Notes under the pieces: model-generated
Seen by the model: the letters and a program-made list of their open reading frames with translations, nothing else
Database searches by the model: none
What the model was told of the DNA's origin: nothing
Assembly: GCA_943788935.1 (NCBI GenBank)
Contig: CALSSE010000012.1
Coordinates: 62,001-126,000 of the forward strand
Length of the DNA: 64,000 bases
Origin: an uncultured bacterium
GTDB lineage: Bacteria; Myxococcota_A; Bradymonadia; UBA7976; VGTA01
Direction of reading: 5' to 3'
Shown: piece after piece, positions 55,692 to 64,000 of the stretch
Layout of the letters: each line of letters starts with the position of its first letter
How positions within the stretch are numbered: position 1 is the first letter of the stretch
Translations under genes and position numbers: made by a program

Positions 55692-56717
55692 ATGTCTGAG
55701 CAGAATTTATCAAGAGAAGATATCGACTCTCTCCTCTCAGCAGTAGATGAGGGGAAAATTAGCGCCGCTCAAGCTGAGAAGATGCTTGGTGACTCAGGTG
55801 GTGACTCAGGAGCGATCAAATACGATCTACTCAGTCAAGACCGTATTATCAGAGGTCGCCTTCCTACTTTAGATATCATCAACGATCGCTTCGCGAGACA
55901 GCTGAGGATCACCTTATCGAATAGTATTCGTAAGGTGATGCAGGTATCGGTTGAGAACACCACACTCATGAAGTATGGAGAGTTTCTCAATTATCTACCT
56001 GTGCCTAGCTGTCTAAATATTGTCCGCTTTCAGCCATTGAGAGGGCAATGTATTGTCACGATAGAAGCTAAGCTCATTTACGCTTTCCTAAATAACTTCT
56101 TTGGTGGGGTGACTAATCCCAAAGAGAAGGTTGAAGGGAGAGAGTTTACTGCTATTGAGTTGATGATCATTGAGAAACTAATGAAGATCATTCTCGAAGA
56201 ATACGATCGTTGTTGGCAACCGGTATATCCTATTACTGGAGAATACTTAAGGACGGAGACTAACCCTCAATTCCTTACTGTCGTCCCTTTGAGTGATGTT
56301 GTTTTGGTGACTAGCTTTGAGATTGAGATGGAAAATCTCCGTGGTATGGTGCAGATCGTTATACCGTACTCTACCGTTGAACCGATTCGTCCGCATCTCA
56401 CTGCAGGTATTCAGTCTGATGAGGATGATGTGTCCATCAGTTGGTATGACCAAATCAACTATCAGCTCGCTAGCTCTGAAGTCGAAGCAGATGTACTGCT
56501 CGGTCGCGCTGAACTGACGATTGAACAAATGCTCGACCTGTCTGTTGGCGATGTACTTATGCTTAACCAGAGCCAAGAAAAACCGTTAAAGTTACGTGTC
56601 GAACGGACAGATAAATATCGTGTTGAGCCCGTTGAGCGTTCTGGGGTGATCTCTATCAAAGTGATCGAGCCAATCATCAACCCTCCCATGCCTGAGAAGA
56701 ATAAGTCTTACAAGTGA
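55692..56717 (+). CDS. fliM: Flagellar switch protein FliM
   Basis: 341 aa. The N-terminal CheY-P-binding motif is present (LSREDIDSLLSAV). The CheC-like middle domain has RGRLPTLDIINDRFARQLR and YGEFLNYLPVPSC, and the C-terminal SpoA domain (about 250-330) contains LGRAELTIEQMLDLSVGDVLML. It forms the C ring with FliN and the FliG part of the fusion protein. The CheY motif implies chemotactic switching. Confidence 0.95.
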   Translation: MSEQNLSREDIDSLLSAVDEGKISAAQAEKMLGDSGGDSGAIKYDLLSQDRIIRGRLPTLDIINDRFARQLRITLSNSIRKVMQVSVENTTLMKYGEFLNYLPVPSCLNIVRFQPLRGQCIVTIEAKLIYAFLNNFFGGVTNPKEKVEGREFTAIELMIIEKLMKIILEEYDRCWQPVYPITGEYLRTETNPQFLTVVPLSDVVLVTSFEIEMENLRGMVQIVIPYSTVEPIRPHLTAGIQSDEDDVSISWYDQINYQLASSEVEADVLLGRAELTIEQMLDLSVGDVLMLNQSQEKPLKLRVERTDKYRVEPVERSGVISIKVIEPIINPPMPEKNKSYK

Positions 56718-56777
56718 CCCGCTTCTCTTTACACCACTCAACTAATCGCTTAACCACTCCAATAATAGGTGACCATT

Positions 56778-57050
56778 ATGATGAATCGTAGCATTGACTT
56801 TCTTTACGACGTAAAACTTGAAGTCTCTGTCGTCCTCGGGAGCACTCGCATGCTTATCAGAGATCTGTTAAGCCTTGATGCAGGCTCGATCGTCGAGCTC
56901 AATAAACTCGCCGGTGAGTCTCTCGATGTGATCGTGAATGACAAAGTCATCGCTCGTGGCGAGGCGGTTGTGATCAATGATAAGTTTGGTGTTCGGTTGA
57001 CTGAGGTTATCTCCCCTAATGAGCGCGCCTTGCAATTACGAGATACCTAA
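56778..57050 (+). CDS. fliN: Flagellar switch protein FliN (minimal)
   Basis: 90 aa from the ATG at 56778, with AGGTGA six bases upstream; ATG at 56781 is equally possible. It is almost only the SpoA domain: FLYDVKLEVSVVLGSTRM, DLLSLDAGSIVELNKLAGE, VIARGEAVVINDKFGVRLTEV. E. coli FliN is 137 aa, so this is the short form found in many bacteria. Member of the C ring. Confidence 0.94.
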   Translation: MMNRSIDFLYDVKLEVSVVLGSTRMLIRDLLSLDAGSIVELNKLAGESLDVIVNDKVIARGEAVVINDKFGVRLTEVISPNERALQLRDT

Positions 57051-57416
57051 GGGGCTAAGTCAAGTTAGCGGTCCTTAGTCGTTTAATGTTACCAAAAGTA
57101 GCATGGTGATTAAGCCCTCGCTTCCTGTTAAGTCACTGTATATTCTATCGTTTTGTTTTGATAGATTCTGGGGAGATGACCCCTGTATAATCTCAAGTGG
57201 ATTCTACTCTATTGAGTCTATTGACTCTAGTATCTTATGGAATGATTCATCGTAGTCATACACTTGAGATATCAATGTGGTTACAAGTGTGAATATACCT
57301 CCTCAAATGTTTTAAAAATGAGTTAAGACGATCATGGTATTTTTAATCACTCTCATTTATGTTGATCGAGCAACAACCTGATCCATTCTCACTTTATAGC
57401 TTTAAGGTATCAAGAC
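57051..57416. other. Intergenic region before fliO
   Basis: 366 bp without a gene. It contains two small adjacent hairpins (TCTATC/GATAGA and GGGG/CCCC, about 57148-57184) and a perfect TATAAT at 57186-57191, but no matching -35 at the right spacing. It may terminate the upstream transcript and start a second one for fliO-flhA. Promoter call is weak. Confidence 0.3.
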
Positions 57417-59075
57417 ATGATCAATCAGCGCTATATCTCTTCCAAGAGAGCTACCTTCGGCTTTGGCTCAGCGCTTCGCTTAGTCCTATTTTGTTCTACG
57501 ATGCTTTCAGTAGCCACTGCGAGCGCTTCACCCACTCCCATTCAGATCGATTATGAAGACAAAGATGGGCAGTTAGGGTTTTCGATTGTGGGTCAAGCTG
57601 GTGTCATTAGCCGAGATCAACTTCAATTCTCATTATCTGATGATCGCAAGACTCTTCTCAAAATAGAGATTGAGAGCGCTTCCATTGAGAAGTCTAAGTA
57701 TTGGATTAAGTCTTTTTCAGAGAGTAAATCAGATCCAGACATTAAAGGGATTATGGTTCGGAAGGATCAAAATAAGGATCTTATCCAAATTCGAGTTCGA
57801 TATAAGAGTCGGATCTCCCATAATAAAAAGAATCAAATTAAATTAGTTGAGATCCCTAATGGGGTCAAGGTAGTTGCTCCGAGGTCATTCGGTAATCAAG
57901 TGGTCAAGGAAGAGGTCTCACTGACCCCAAAACCTTCTCTAGATCCAAAACTTAGTAAGATTTCTAGCTTGTCAAGCTCACTGGCCGATGATCAGACGCA
58001 GCCCAATAACAATCCTGAGCGACCCTCTGTTTTTGACAAAGGAACTCCGACGGCCCCCTTACCTGCAGTCGATCGTTTAAGGACAACGGGCCTAGTAAAC
58101 CAAGTCCCTAATCAGCTCTCTCCGCACCCTTCCGGCGCGACCGTTACGCCTAGCATCCCTAAACCGATGATGGCTGATTCTGTCTCCACTACAGCACTTG
58201 CTTCCTCGGGTATACCAGCTCCTCTGCCTACCCAGAGCCCCTTGAAGAGTTTAGATCAAGACAAGATGTATTCTCTAAATACGCCTAAGGCCCCTTTGGA
58301 GTCTAAGAATTTACCTCAGAGTGGATCACAGACCGATAACATGAATCTCGACGAATTAAGCACGCTCGCCTCCTATACTGTCCTCTTTTTGTTGCTCCTT
58401 TGGGCTGCTAGTTATTTCTTCAAACGAGGTAAGTCTCTTGATATCGCAGACAGCAACGCCATTAAGGTGATCTCTGAAAAGGTGGTGGGGATCTCACCAA
58501 GACAACGTTTAATGGTAGTGGAGACCATGGGTCATACTTTTGTTGTTGGTGCGTGTGAACGTGGAGGCTTAAGTCAAATCGCTCATATAAGCACACCCAA
58601 TGGGCCTGTTGGGGGCAGCTTAATGAACTTTCAGCAAGCACATAACCCTGGCGCTTCAGTATCCTCTCTAGATGCTCTCGGCCAATTCGCCCGTGATGAT
58701 CAATATTATCGAACTGACAGCTATCCCCTTGATGACACCTCTTATCAAAGATCAGAGTCTGTCTCTGTTGAGGCTAGCGTCGCCTACGAAGAGAATACCT
58801 TTGTTGGAGAAGATGAGGCTTTTACTGCTGAAGTGCCCTCCGTCCAACATCATCAGGCACTTGATCCTATGAATCAAGCTGACTCTTATCACAACTCAGC
58901 TCGTTTAGAGCCTAATGAGCTTTATCCTGCAGACAATATGGGGGTCGGCTCCGACAGCGTGGGAGGGGCGAATTCTCAAGCCGAAGGGTTTGACCTTGGT
59001 GAGGAGGAAGATGTTAATATGAAGCCCGGCGATTTGTTGCAGTGGATTCAAAAACTGAATGGGACTAAGGGTTGA
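57417..59075 (+). CDS. fliO: Oversized FliO-family export protein with periplasmic N-terminal domain
   Basis: 552 aa, compared with about 120 in E. coli. A signal peptide (residues 1-41, ending TASASP) precedes a beta-rich AMIN-like domain of about 120 residues (IQIDYEDKDGQLGFSIVG, GIMVRKDQNKDLIQIRVRY). A Pro/Ser-rich linker and one transmembrane helix (about 317-337) come next, then the FliO core (AIKVISEKVVGISPRQRLMV, HTFVVGACERGG) and a long acidic tail. FliO chaperones assembly of the FliP/FliR export gate. Position directly before fliP supports the assignment. Confidence 0.82.
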   Translation: MINQRYISSKRATFGFGSALRLVLFCSTMLSVATASASPTPIQIDYEDKDGQLGFSIVGQAGVISRDQLQFSLSDDRKTLLKIEIESASIEKSKYWIKSFSESKSDPDIKGIMVRKDQNKDLIQIRVRYKSRISHNKKNQIKLVEIPNGVKVVAPRSFGNQVVKEEVSLTPKPSLDPKLSKISSLSSSLADDQTQPNNNPERPSVFDKGTPTAPLPAVDRLRTTGLVNQVPNQLSPHPSGATVTPSIPKPMMADSVSTTALASSGIPAPLPTQSPLKSLDQDKMYSLNTPKAPLESKNLPQSGSQTDNMNLDELSTLASYTVLFLLLLWAASYFFKRGKSLDIADSNAIKVISEKVVGISPRQRLMVVETMGHTFVVGACERGGLSQIAHISTPNGPVGGSLMNFQQAHNPGASVSSLDALGQFARDDQYYRTDSYPLDDTSYQRSESVSVEASVAYEENTFVGEDEAFTAEVPSVQHHQALDPMNQADSYHNSARLEPNELYPADNMGVGSDSVGGANSQAEGFDLGEEEDVNMKPGDLLQWIQKLNGTKG

Positions 59076-59941
59076 GCGTCATCATGTGCTATGTTTCTAC
59101 CCTAAGATCGTGCTCACCTAAACTTGTAACAACAGTTAGGCTTGTACTCGCCGTCATCGTTGCTTTGTTTGCACTAGATGCGTGTTTGATACTACTCTCT
59201 AATGGGGGGGAAGGACTGATCTCTGAAGCGTGGTCACAAGCGCCTCCTTCAACTGGTCAGAATCTCCTCTCTACTCCCAAGATGAGCTTCAGTATCGATG
59301 GAGGAGAGGGTGACTGGGTTGGTTCCTTGAGAATCTTAACGATTCTCACGCTCATGACCTTTGGTCCAGCGATGATCTTGACGATGACTAGTTTTACACG
59401 CATCGTCATCGTCTTCTCTTTAATGCGACAAGCGCTAGGTACGCAACAGTCACCTCCTAATCAGGTGGTGATCGCGCTCTCTCTCTTCTTGACGGTTTTC
59501 ATTATGCAGCCTGTCTGGGGAAAGATTCAATCTGAAGCCCTTATCCCTTTTGTTGAGGAACAGATCTCCCAAGAAGTCGCGATTGCTAGGGCACTGCCTC
59601 CCATTAGGCAGTTTATGTTCAAGCACACTCGGGAGAAAGATCTCTCTTTGTTTGTTCAAATATCGGGGGATGCTAAGCCCACCTCTCGAGATGATATACA
59701 CTTATATCAACTTATTCCCGCTTTCGTCATCAGTGAGCTGAAGACTGCCTTTCAGATCGGCTTCATGATCTATGTTCCCTTCTTAGTCCTAGACATGGTG
59801 GTGGCTTCGATTCTAATGGCGATGGGTATGATGATGCTTCCACCCATATTAATCTCCTTACCGTTCAAATTGATGTTGTTCGTCCTCGTCGATGGTTGGC
59901 ATCTGCTCGTCGGTAATATGGTGAAGAGTTTTAATTCATGA
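59072..59941 (+). CDS. fliP: Flagellar export gate protein FliP
   Basis: 289 aa from the TTG at 59072, overlapping the fliO stop (TTGA), or 285 aa from the ATG at 59084. Canonical FliP sequence: LTLMTFGPAMILTMTSFTRI, LGTQQSPPNQVVIALSLFLT, PAFVISELKTAFQIGF, PFLVLDMVVASILMAMGMMM. A signal-like segment is at the N-terminus. Inner-membrane core of the export channel. Confidence 0.96.
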   Translation: MSVIMCYVSTLRSCSPKLVTTVRLVLAVIVALFALDACLILLSNGGEGLISEAWSQAPPSTGQNLLSTPKMSFSIDGGEGDWVGSLRILTILTLMTFGPAMILTMTSFTRIVIVFSLMRQALGTQQSPPNQVVIALSLFLTVFIMQPVWGKIQSEALIPFVEEQISQEVAIARALPPIRQFMFKHTREKDLSLFVQISGDAKPTSRDDIHLYQLIPAFVISELKTAFQIGFMIYVPFLVLDMVVASILMAMGMMMLPPILISLPFKLMLFVLVDGWHLLVGNMVKSFNS

Positions 59942-60207
59942 CTAGCGAGTATATTATACAGTTCTTCACTGAGGCGATAATGCTCGCTCTGATGCTCTCT
60001 CTACCGCCTCTGATGTTGGGATTGGTGGTCGGTGTGATCATCGCGGTCTTCCAAACGGTGACGCAAATTCAAGAGCAAACTCTAGTCATCGTCCCTAAAA
60101 TGGTGGCCATCATCGGTGGTCTACTCCTCTTTGGCTCGTGGATGCTTAATCAGATCGTTAACTACACGGTTAGCGTATTTAACACGATCCCCCATATCCC
60201 AGGGTGA
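59938..60207 (+). CDS. fliQ: Flagellar export gate protein FliQ
   Basis: 89 aa with two transmembrane helices; conserved ALMLSLPPLMLGLVVGVIIA, VFQTVTQIQEQTLVIVPKMV. It overlaps the fliP stop by four bases. Wraps around the FliP/FliR core of the export gate. Confidence 0.96.
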   Translation: MTSEYIIQFFTEAIMLALMLSLPPLMLGLVVGVIIAVFQTVTQIQEQTLVIVPKMVAIIGGLLLFGSWMLNQIVNYTVSVFNTIPHIPG

Positions 60208-60211
60208 GAGA

Positions 60212-61018
60212 ATGGGCTCATTTTTAGACCCCGGCGGCCTCTACGGCTTTCTCAACCCCATTGTCCTATCTTTTGGCCTTATTCTCAGCAGAATGGCAGG
60301 GCTGTTTTTAAGCTCTCCCCTTTTCAACGCTCCCCAAATCCCGAGCCAAATGAAGGCTCTACTGCTGATGATACTGTCAATGATACTTCTCGGCCCTGTG
60401 GGGGTGAAGCCAGAGCTGGCTAACTTACAGGTCTTTAACTACGTTGGTTTAGTGTCTGCTGAAGTAGCCATAGGTTTATTTATAGGACTCATACTCACTT
60501 TAGTCTTCTCAGGAATCGAGTTCGCAGGTCGCCTATTCGGTATCCAAATGGGCTTCGCTGTCGCTAATGTTGTAGACCCGACAACGTCACAACAGATCGG
60601 TGTACTTTCACAAATTATCCGCTTCATCTTCCTCTTCGTCTTCTTTACGATGGATGGCCATCTTATGCTTATCAAGAGCCTCGCTCTTAGCTTCGATGTG
60701 CTCCCGTTAGGTATTGGAGAGTTTAATGCAGGAGCGATCGCTGATGATATGATTGACGTCGGGGGTAATCTATTTGTGATCGCCATGAAGATCGCTCTCC
60801 CTATCTCCTGTGCGGTCTTATTGATTAATACAGGTTTCGCTGCCCTCGCTCGAACGACCCCTCAGTTAAATATCTTTATGGTCGCTTTTATGGTTAACAT
60901 CTTAGCGGGTTTGTATGTTCTCAGTATGGCCCTCCCCGCTCTTGTCTCTCTCTTTCAACGCATTATCTACAATTCATTTGAGTTGATCGGTGAGCTGGTT
61001 AATAAGCTCGCGGGTTAA
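60212..61018 (+). CDS. fliR: Flagellar export gate protein FliR
   Basis: 268 aa from the ATG at 60212, four bases after fliQ (a longer frame from 60116 overlaps fliQ and is rejected). Typical FliR: LSRMAGLFLSSPLFNAPQIP, FIGLILTLVFSGIEFAGRLF, QMGFAVANVVDPTTSQQIGV, TPQLNIFMVAFMVNILAGL. Six or so transmembrane helices; forms the export channel with FliP and FliQ. Confidence 0.95.
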   Translation: MGSFLDPGGLYGFLNPIVLSFGLILSRMAGLFLSSPLFNAPQIPSQMKALLLMILSMILLGPVGVKPELANLQVFNYVGLVSAEVAIGLFIGLILTLVFSGIEFAGRLFGIQMGFAVANVVDPTTSQQIGVLSQIIRFIFLFVFFTMDGHLMLIKSLALSFDVLPLGIGEFNAGAIADDMIDVGGNLFVIAMKIALPISCAVLLINTGFAALARTTPQLNIFMVAFMVNILAGLYVLSMALPALVSLFQRIIYNSFELIGELVNKLAG

Positions 61019-61043
61019 AACACTATTCATCTAGGAGTCGGTG

Positions 61044-62156
61044 ATGGCTGAGGAAGATGCTGGAGAAAAAACAGAAGAACCGACCGATCGAAGAAGAGAA
61101 GAATTTAGAGAACGAGGTCAAATTGCTAAGTCGCAAGATATCCTCTCTCTCTTGATATTGTCTGTAGGGCTCTCCTACTTTATGTTCTTTGGTGGTTTCA
61201 TTTATGAGCATATGGGGCGAATCTTCACTGTCTTTTTTGAGAATCGCTTCGGTCTTGATCTCTCCAATGAGAACGTAGTCATTATGATCGCTAGAGTTTT
61301 CTATGAGATTGGTTATATCCTGTTCCCTCTCGCCACAGGCGTACTGACTGTAGGAGTTTTAGGTAACTTGATGCAGGTCGGTGTTCTCGTGACCACCAAG
61401 ACTCTAGAGCCGAAACTCGATAAACTTAATTTTTTCGCTAAGTTTATCCCCGCTTTTTTTAATAAACAGGCCTTCGCTAACCTCTTTACTAGTCTAGTCA
61501 AGCTCTTCTTTATACTCATGATCGTCTACTATACTCTCAACGGTGATGTCGCTAAGATCGCTCAGTTACCGCTTATGCCTCTCCATCAAGGTCTAGGATA
61601 CATGTTTGAGCGTATCCTAACCGTGATTTTTAATATCGTACTCATTATGGTCATCATCGCCGTGATCGACTATTCATGGCAGATCTTCAGTATGGAAGAG
61701 AAGATGAAGATGAGTAAACAAGAGGTCAAAGATGAGCATAAACTCGCCGAAGGTAACCCTCTGATTAAGAGCCAACGTCGTAAGAGAGCGCTCGAGATGT
61801 TCAATCAGCGGATGATGACCGATGTACCTCAAGCAGATGTGATCATTAATAACCCCACTCACTACTCTATCGCTCTCCGATTTAATAAAGATAAAGATGT
61901 TGCGCCTATTGTAGTCGCCAAAGGGGCTGATTTAATCGCCTTAAGGATCAGGAGACTCGCAGAACAACATGACGTGACAATGGTCGATAACCCTACCCTC
62001 GCTCGAGCTCTTTATCGACAAGTTAAAGTCGGCAAGTCAATTCCCTTCGAATTTTATAGAGCTGTGGCTGAAATCTTGTATTATGTTTATCGTCTGCGAC
62101 ATGGCCCTCGACTTCAAAGACAAAATCAAGTAAGCACAAATCAAGAGCTTTTGTGA
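61044..62156 (+). CDS. flhB: Flagellar export switch protein FlhB
   Basis: 370 aa from the ATG at 61044, with AGGAG about seven bases upstream (a GTG at 61041 is possible). N-terminal EKTEEPTDRRREEFRERGQ and four membrane segments, then the cytoplasmic domain with the autocleavage motif NPTH (IINNPTHYSIALRF) and DNPTLARALYRQVKVG. It switches export specificity from hook to filament substrates. The last stretch is short. Confidence 0.96.
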   Translation: MAEEDAGEKTEEPTDRRREEFRERGQIAKSQDILSLLILSVGLSYFMFFGGFIYEHMGRIFTVFFENRFGLDLSNENVVIMIARVFYEIGYILFPLATGVLTVGVLGNLMQVGVLVTTKTLEPKLDKLNFFAKFIPAFFNKQAFANLFTSLVKLFFILMIVYYTLNGDVAKIAQLPLMPLHQGLGYMFERILTVIFNIVLIMVIIAVIDYSWQIFSMEEKMKMSKQEVKDEHKLAEGNPLIKSQRRKRALEMFNQRMMTDVPQADVIINNPTHYSIALRFNKDKDVAPIVVAKGADLIALRIRRLAEQHDVTMVDNPTLARALYRQVKVGKSIPFEFYRAVAEILYYVYRLRHGPRLQRQNQVSTNQELL

Positions 62157-62213
62157 GCTCCCCTCGTTTGCTCACAATTCCTCCTCATCAATCATAAATA
62201 GAAACGGTGTATA

Positions 62214-64000
62214 ATGGGTGAGAACAGAGGAAATCTTATCTTTATCTCAGGTGTAGTAGGTCTTATCCTGCTGATGGTTCTCCCCATCCCTACGATCTTC
62301 CTTGACGCACTCTTAGCGATGAATCTCTCGATTGCGCTGACTGTTCTAGTGGTCTCTCTCTACATGAAGCGACCCTTAGACTTCTCAGCTTTTCCAGCGC
62401 TGTTACTGATGACTACGCTCTTTAGGTTGACGCTTAATATTGCTTCTACGCGCCTGATCCTCCTCGAGGGGGGAAATGGTCCAGAAGCCGCTGGTAAGAT
62501 TATAAATACTTTCGGTAACTTCGTTGTCGGTGGGAATTATGTGGTGGGCATCATAGTCTTCATCATTCTCGTCATTATTAACTTCGTTGTTATTACTAAG
62601 GGTTCTGGACGTATCGCGGAGGTTGGCGCTCGCTTTACCTTGGACGCGATGCCCGGTAAACAAATGTCTATTGATGCCGACCTCAACGCCGGACTTATCT
62701 CTGAAGATCAAGCGCGAAAGCGTCGTTCGGAGGTCGAGAGTGAAGCTGACTTTTACGGAGCAATGGATGGTGCCTCCAAGTTCGTCCGTGGTGACGCCAT
62801 TGCTGGTATTATGATCACGGTGATCAACATTATCGGTGGCTTTATTATTGGTATGACCCAATTTGGTATGACCGCCGGTGAATCTGGGGCTACATATACG
62901 ATTCTCACAGTGGGTGATGGGCTAGTGAGTCAGATTCCGGCGCTCCTCATCTCTACTGCAGCTGGTATTATTGTCTCTAGAGCGTCTGATGGTAATCAGC
63001 TGAGCGCCCAGCTGGGCTCGCAGCTGTTCAACTCTCCCGATGTTCTCCGTCTGGTCTCTGGAATTCTCTTGATCTTTGGTCTTTTGCCAGGCATGCCTCT
63101 GGTCGTCTTTGGAGCGCTCTCGGCAGGATTCTTCTTTTACGCAAGGATAGTGGCTGCAGAAGATGGACTCCAAGCAGCCACAGCGATGGGAGGAGGAGCT
63201 GTAGGAAGTTTAGAGCTTAATCCTGGAGGAGGCGCTGATGGGGATCCCAATCAGCGAGGAGGAGATCGAGAAGAGGCGATTGAAGAGATCCTGCCTCTAA
63301 AGGTCCTGATTCTAGAGATAGGCTATGGCTTGATCCCTCAAGTTGATGAAGATCAAGGTGGGGACTTATTAAACCGCATTCAAAAGATTAGACGTAACTT
63401 CGCTGAAGAGGTAGGAATCATCATTCCACCGGTGCATGTTAGAGACAACGCTCTCTTACCCGCAGGTGGATACTCTCTCTTGCTCAACGGAGTTGAGTTG
63501 ATTCATGGTGAAGTGATCCCTAATAAATTTTTAGCGATTGATAGCGGTGAAGTGGTTGAACAGATCGAAGGCGTAGAGGGTATGGACCCTGCCTTTGGTC
63601 TCCCCGCGGTGTGGGTCAATGAAGATCAGATCTCTAGCGCAGAAGATCTAGGCTATACGGTCGCTGACAGCCCAACGGTGATCATTACACATCTCTCAAA
63701 GCACCTTAAAGAGCACTCAAGTGAGCTCGTCGGTACTGAAGAGATGCAAAAACTTATCGAAATCTTTAAGAAAAGTAATCCCAAAGTGGTCAGTTCGTTG
63801 GTCCCCGAGAAGTTGGCGCTTAGTGAAGTATTAAAGGTCTGTAAGAATCTCCTTAAAGAGCAACTCTCTGTTCGTGATTTACGGACTATATTTGGGGCTC
63901 TTTTAGAGCACGTTCACCTCACACAGAATACAGAGATTCTGACCGAGTTTGTTCGCCAAAGTATGGCTCGTTATATCTCTAGTCTCGCTAAGAGCACAGA
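62214..64000 (+). CDS. flhA: Flagellar export protein FlhA, partial (C-terminus beyond right edge)
   Basis: 595 codons from the ATG at 62214 to the right edge; the family is about 690 aa. The membrane part is canonical: FRLTLNIASTRLILLEG, DAMPGKQMSIDADLNAGLI, FYGAMDGASKFVRGDAIAGI, SQIPALLISTAAGIIVSRAS. The cytoplasmic part starts near residue 365 with a Gly-rich linker (PGGGADGDPNQRGGD) and continues with the FlhA substrate-docking region (YGLIPQVDEDQGGDLL). It is the large inner-membrane export component that docks chaperone-substrate complexes. Confidence 0.97.
   Translation, partial: MGENRGNLIFISGVVGLILLMVLPIPTIFLDALLAMNLSIALTVLVVSLYMKRPLDFSAFPALLLMTTLFRLTLNIASTRLILLEGGNGPEAAGKIINTFGNFVVGGNYVVGIIVFIILVIINFVVITKGSGRIAEVGARFTLDAMPGKQMSIDADLNAGLISEDQARKRRSEVESEADFYGAMDGASKFVRGDAIAGIMITVINIIGGFIIGMTQFGMTAGESGATYTILTVGDGLVSQIPALLISTAAGIIVSRASDGNQLSAQLGSQLFNSPDVLRLVSGILLIFGLLPGMPLVVFGALSAGFFFYARIVAAEDGLQAATAMGGGAVGSLELNPGGGADGDPNQRGGDREEAIEEILPLKVLILEIGYGLIPQVDEDQGGDLLNRIQKIRRNFAEEVGIIIPPVHVRDNALLPAGGYSLLLNGVELIHGEVIPNKFLAIDSGEVVEQIEGVEGMDPAFGLPAVWVNEDQISSAEDLGYTVADSPTVIITHLSKHLKEHSSELVGTEEMQKLIEIFKKSNPKVVSSLVPEKLALSEVLKVCKNLLKEQLSVRDLRTIFGALLEHVHLTQNTEILTEFVRQSMARYISSLAKST

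Noticed and set aside
62403..62861. Minus-strand 152-codon frame
   Set aside because: Antisense to the most conserved part of flhA.

Overview
The window looks like chromosomal DNA from a Gram-negative, flagellated bacterium of the former Deltaproteobacteria, most likely Myxococcota/Bradymonadota-like. This is inferred from gene content: lipoproteins built from 'choice-of-anchor D' (ASH-type) repeats, a Myxococcota-type outer-membrane beta-barrel, an AgmX/PglI C-terminal domain, Cys-rich Dickkopf-like inserts, a three-gene sdhCAB operon, and OmpA with thrombospondin type 3 repeats. Base composition is moderate (estimated mid-to-upper 40s % G+C). I saw no tRNA, rRNA, CRISPR array, IS element or phage gene.

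Left part (1-14.6 kb, mostly minus strand): a lipoprotein gene cut by the left edge, an AsmA-like/GT51 peptidoglycan glycosyltransferase, an OmpA-family protein with a lysine-rich repeat tail, ApbE, and a ribosomal protein S1-like protein with five S1 domains. A divergent plus-strand pair follows: a nitrilase-family hydrolase and a lipoprotein resembling RelA/SpoT synthetases. Next come sdhCAB and a small PHA-granule-type protein.

Middle (14.6-30.3 kb): a SUMF1/FGE-domain protein and a degenerate, membrane-anchored protein kinase, an O-antigen ligase-like membrane protein, a small lipoprotein, and four large minus-strand ASH-repeat lipoproteins. One of these carries a vWA domain; two are paralogs with PKD and YfaP-like domains. 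A divergent vWA lipoprotein (29.0-30.3 kb) follows.

30.4-40.4 kb (plus strand): beta-barrel, TPR protein, very large TPR protein, TPR lipoprotein, small secreted protein, and a zinc-ribbon/GYF/TM/AgmX-C protein. Domain content and order match the core of the Myxococcus Glt (gliding) and Nfs (spore-coat) envelope machines. The AglQRS-type motor is not in the window. A hairpin separates this block from convergent dapF.

41.5-64 kb (plus strand): a TPR protein with an embedded FlgD-like domain leads into a flagellar export, basal-body and hook cluster: flgB, flgC, fliE, a natural fliF-fliG fusion, fliH, fliI, a MotE-like gene in the usual fliJ position, fliK, flgD, flgE, fliL, fliM, fliN, an oversized fliO, fliP, fliQ, fliR, flhB and flhA (cut by the right edge). 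The most unusual points are the FliF-FliG fusion, the TPR/FlgD hybrid, the Glt/Nfs-like operon beside a flagellar locus, and the RelA/SpoT-like lipoprotein.
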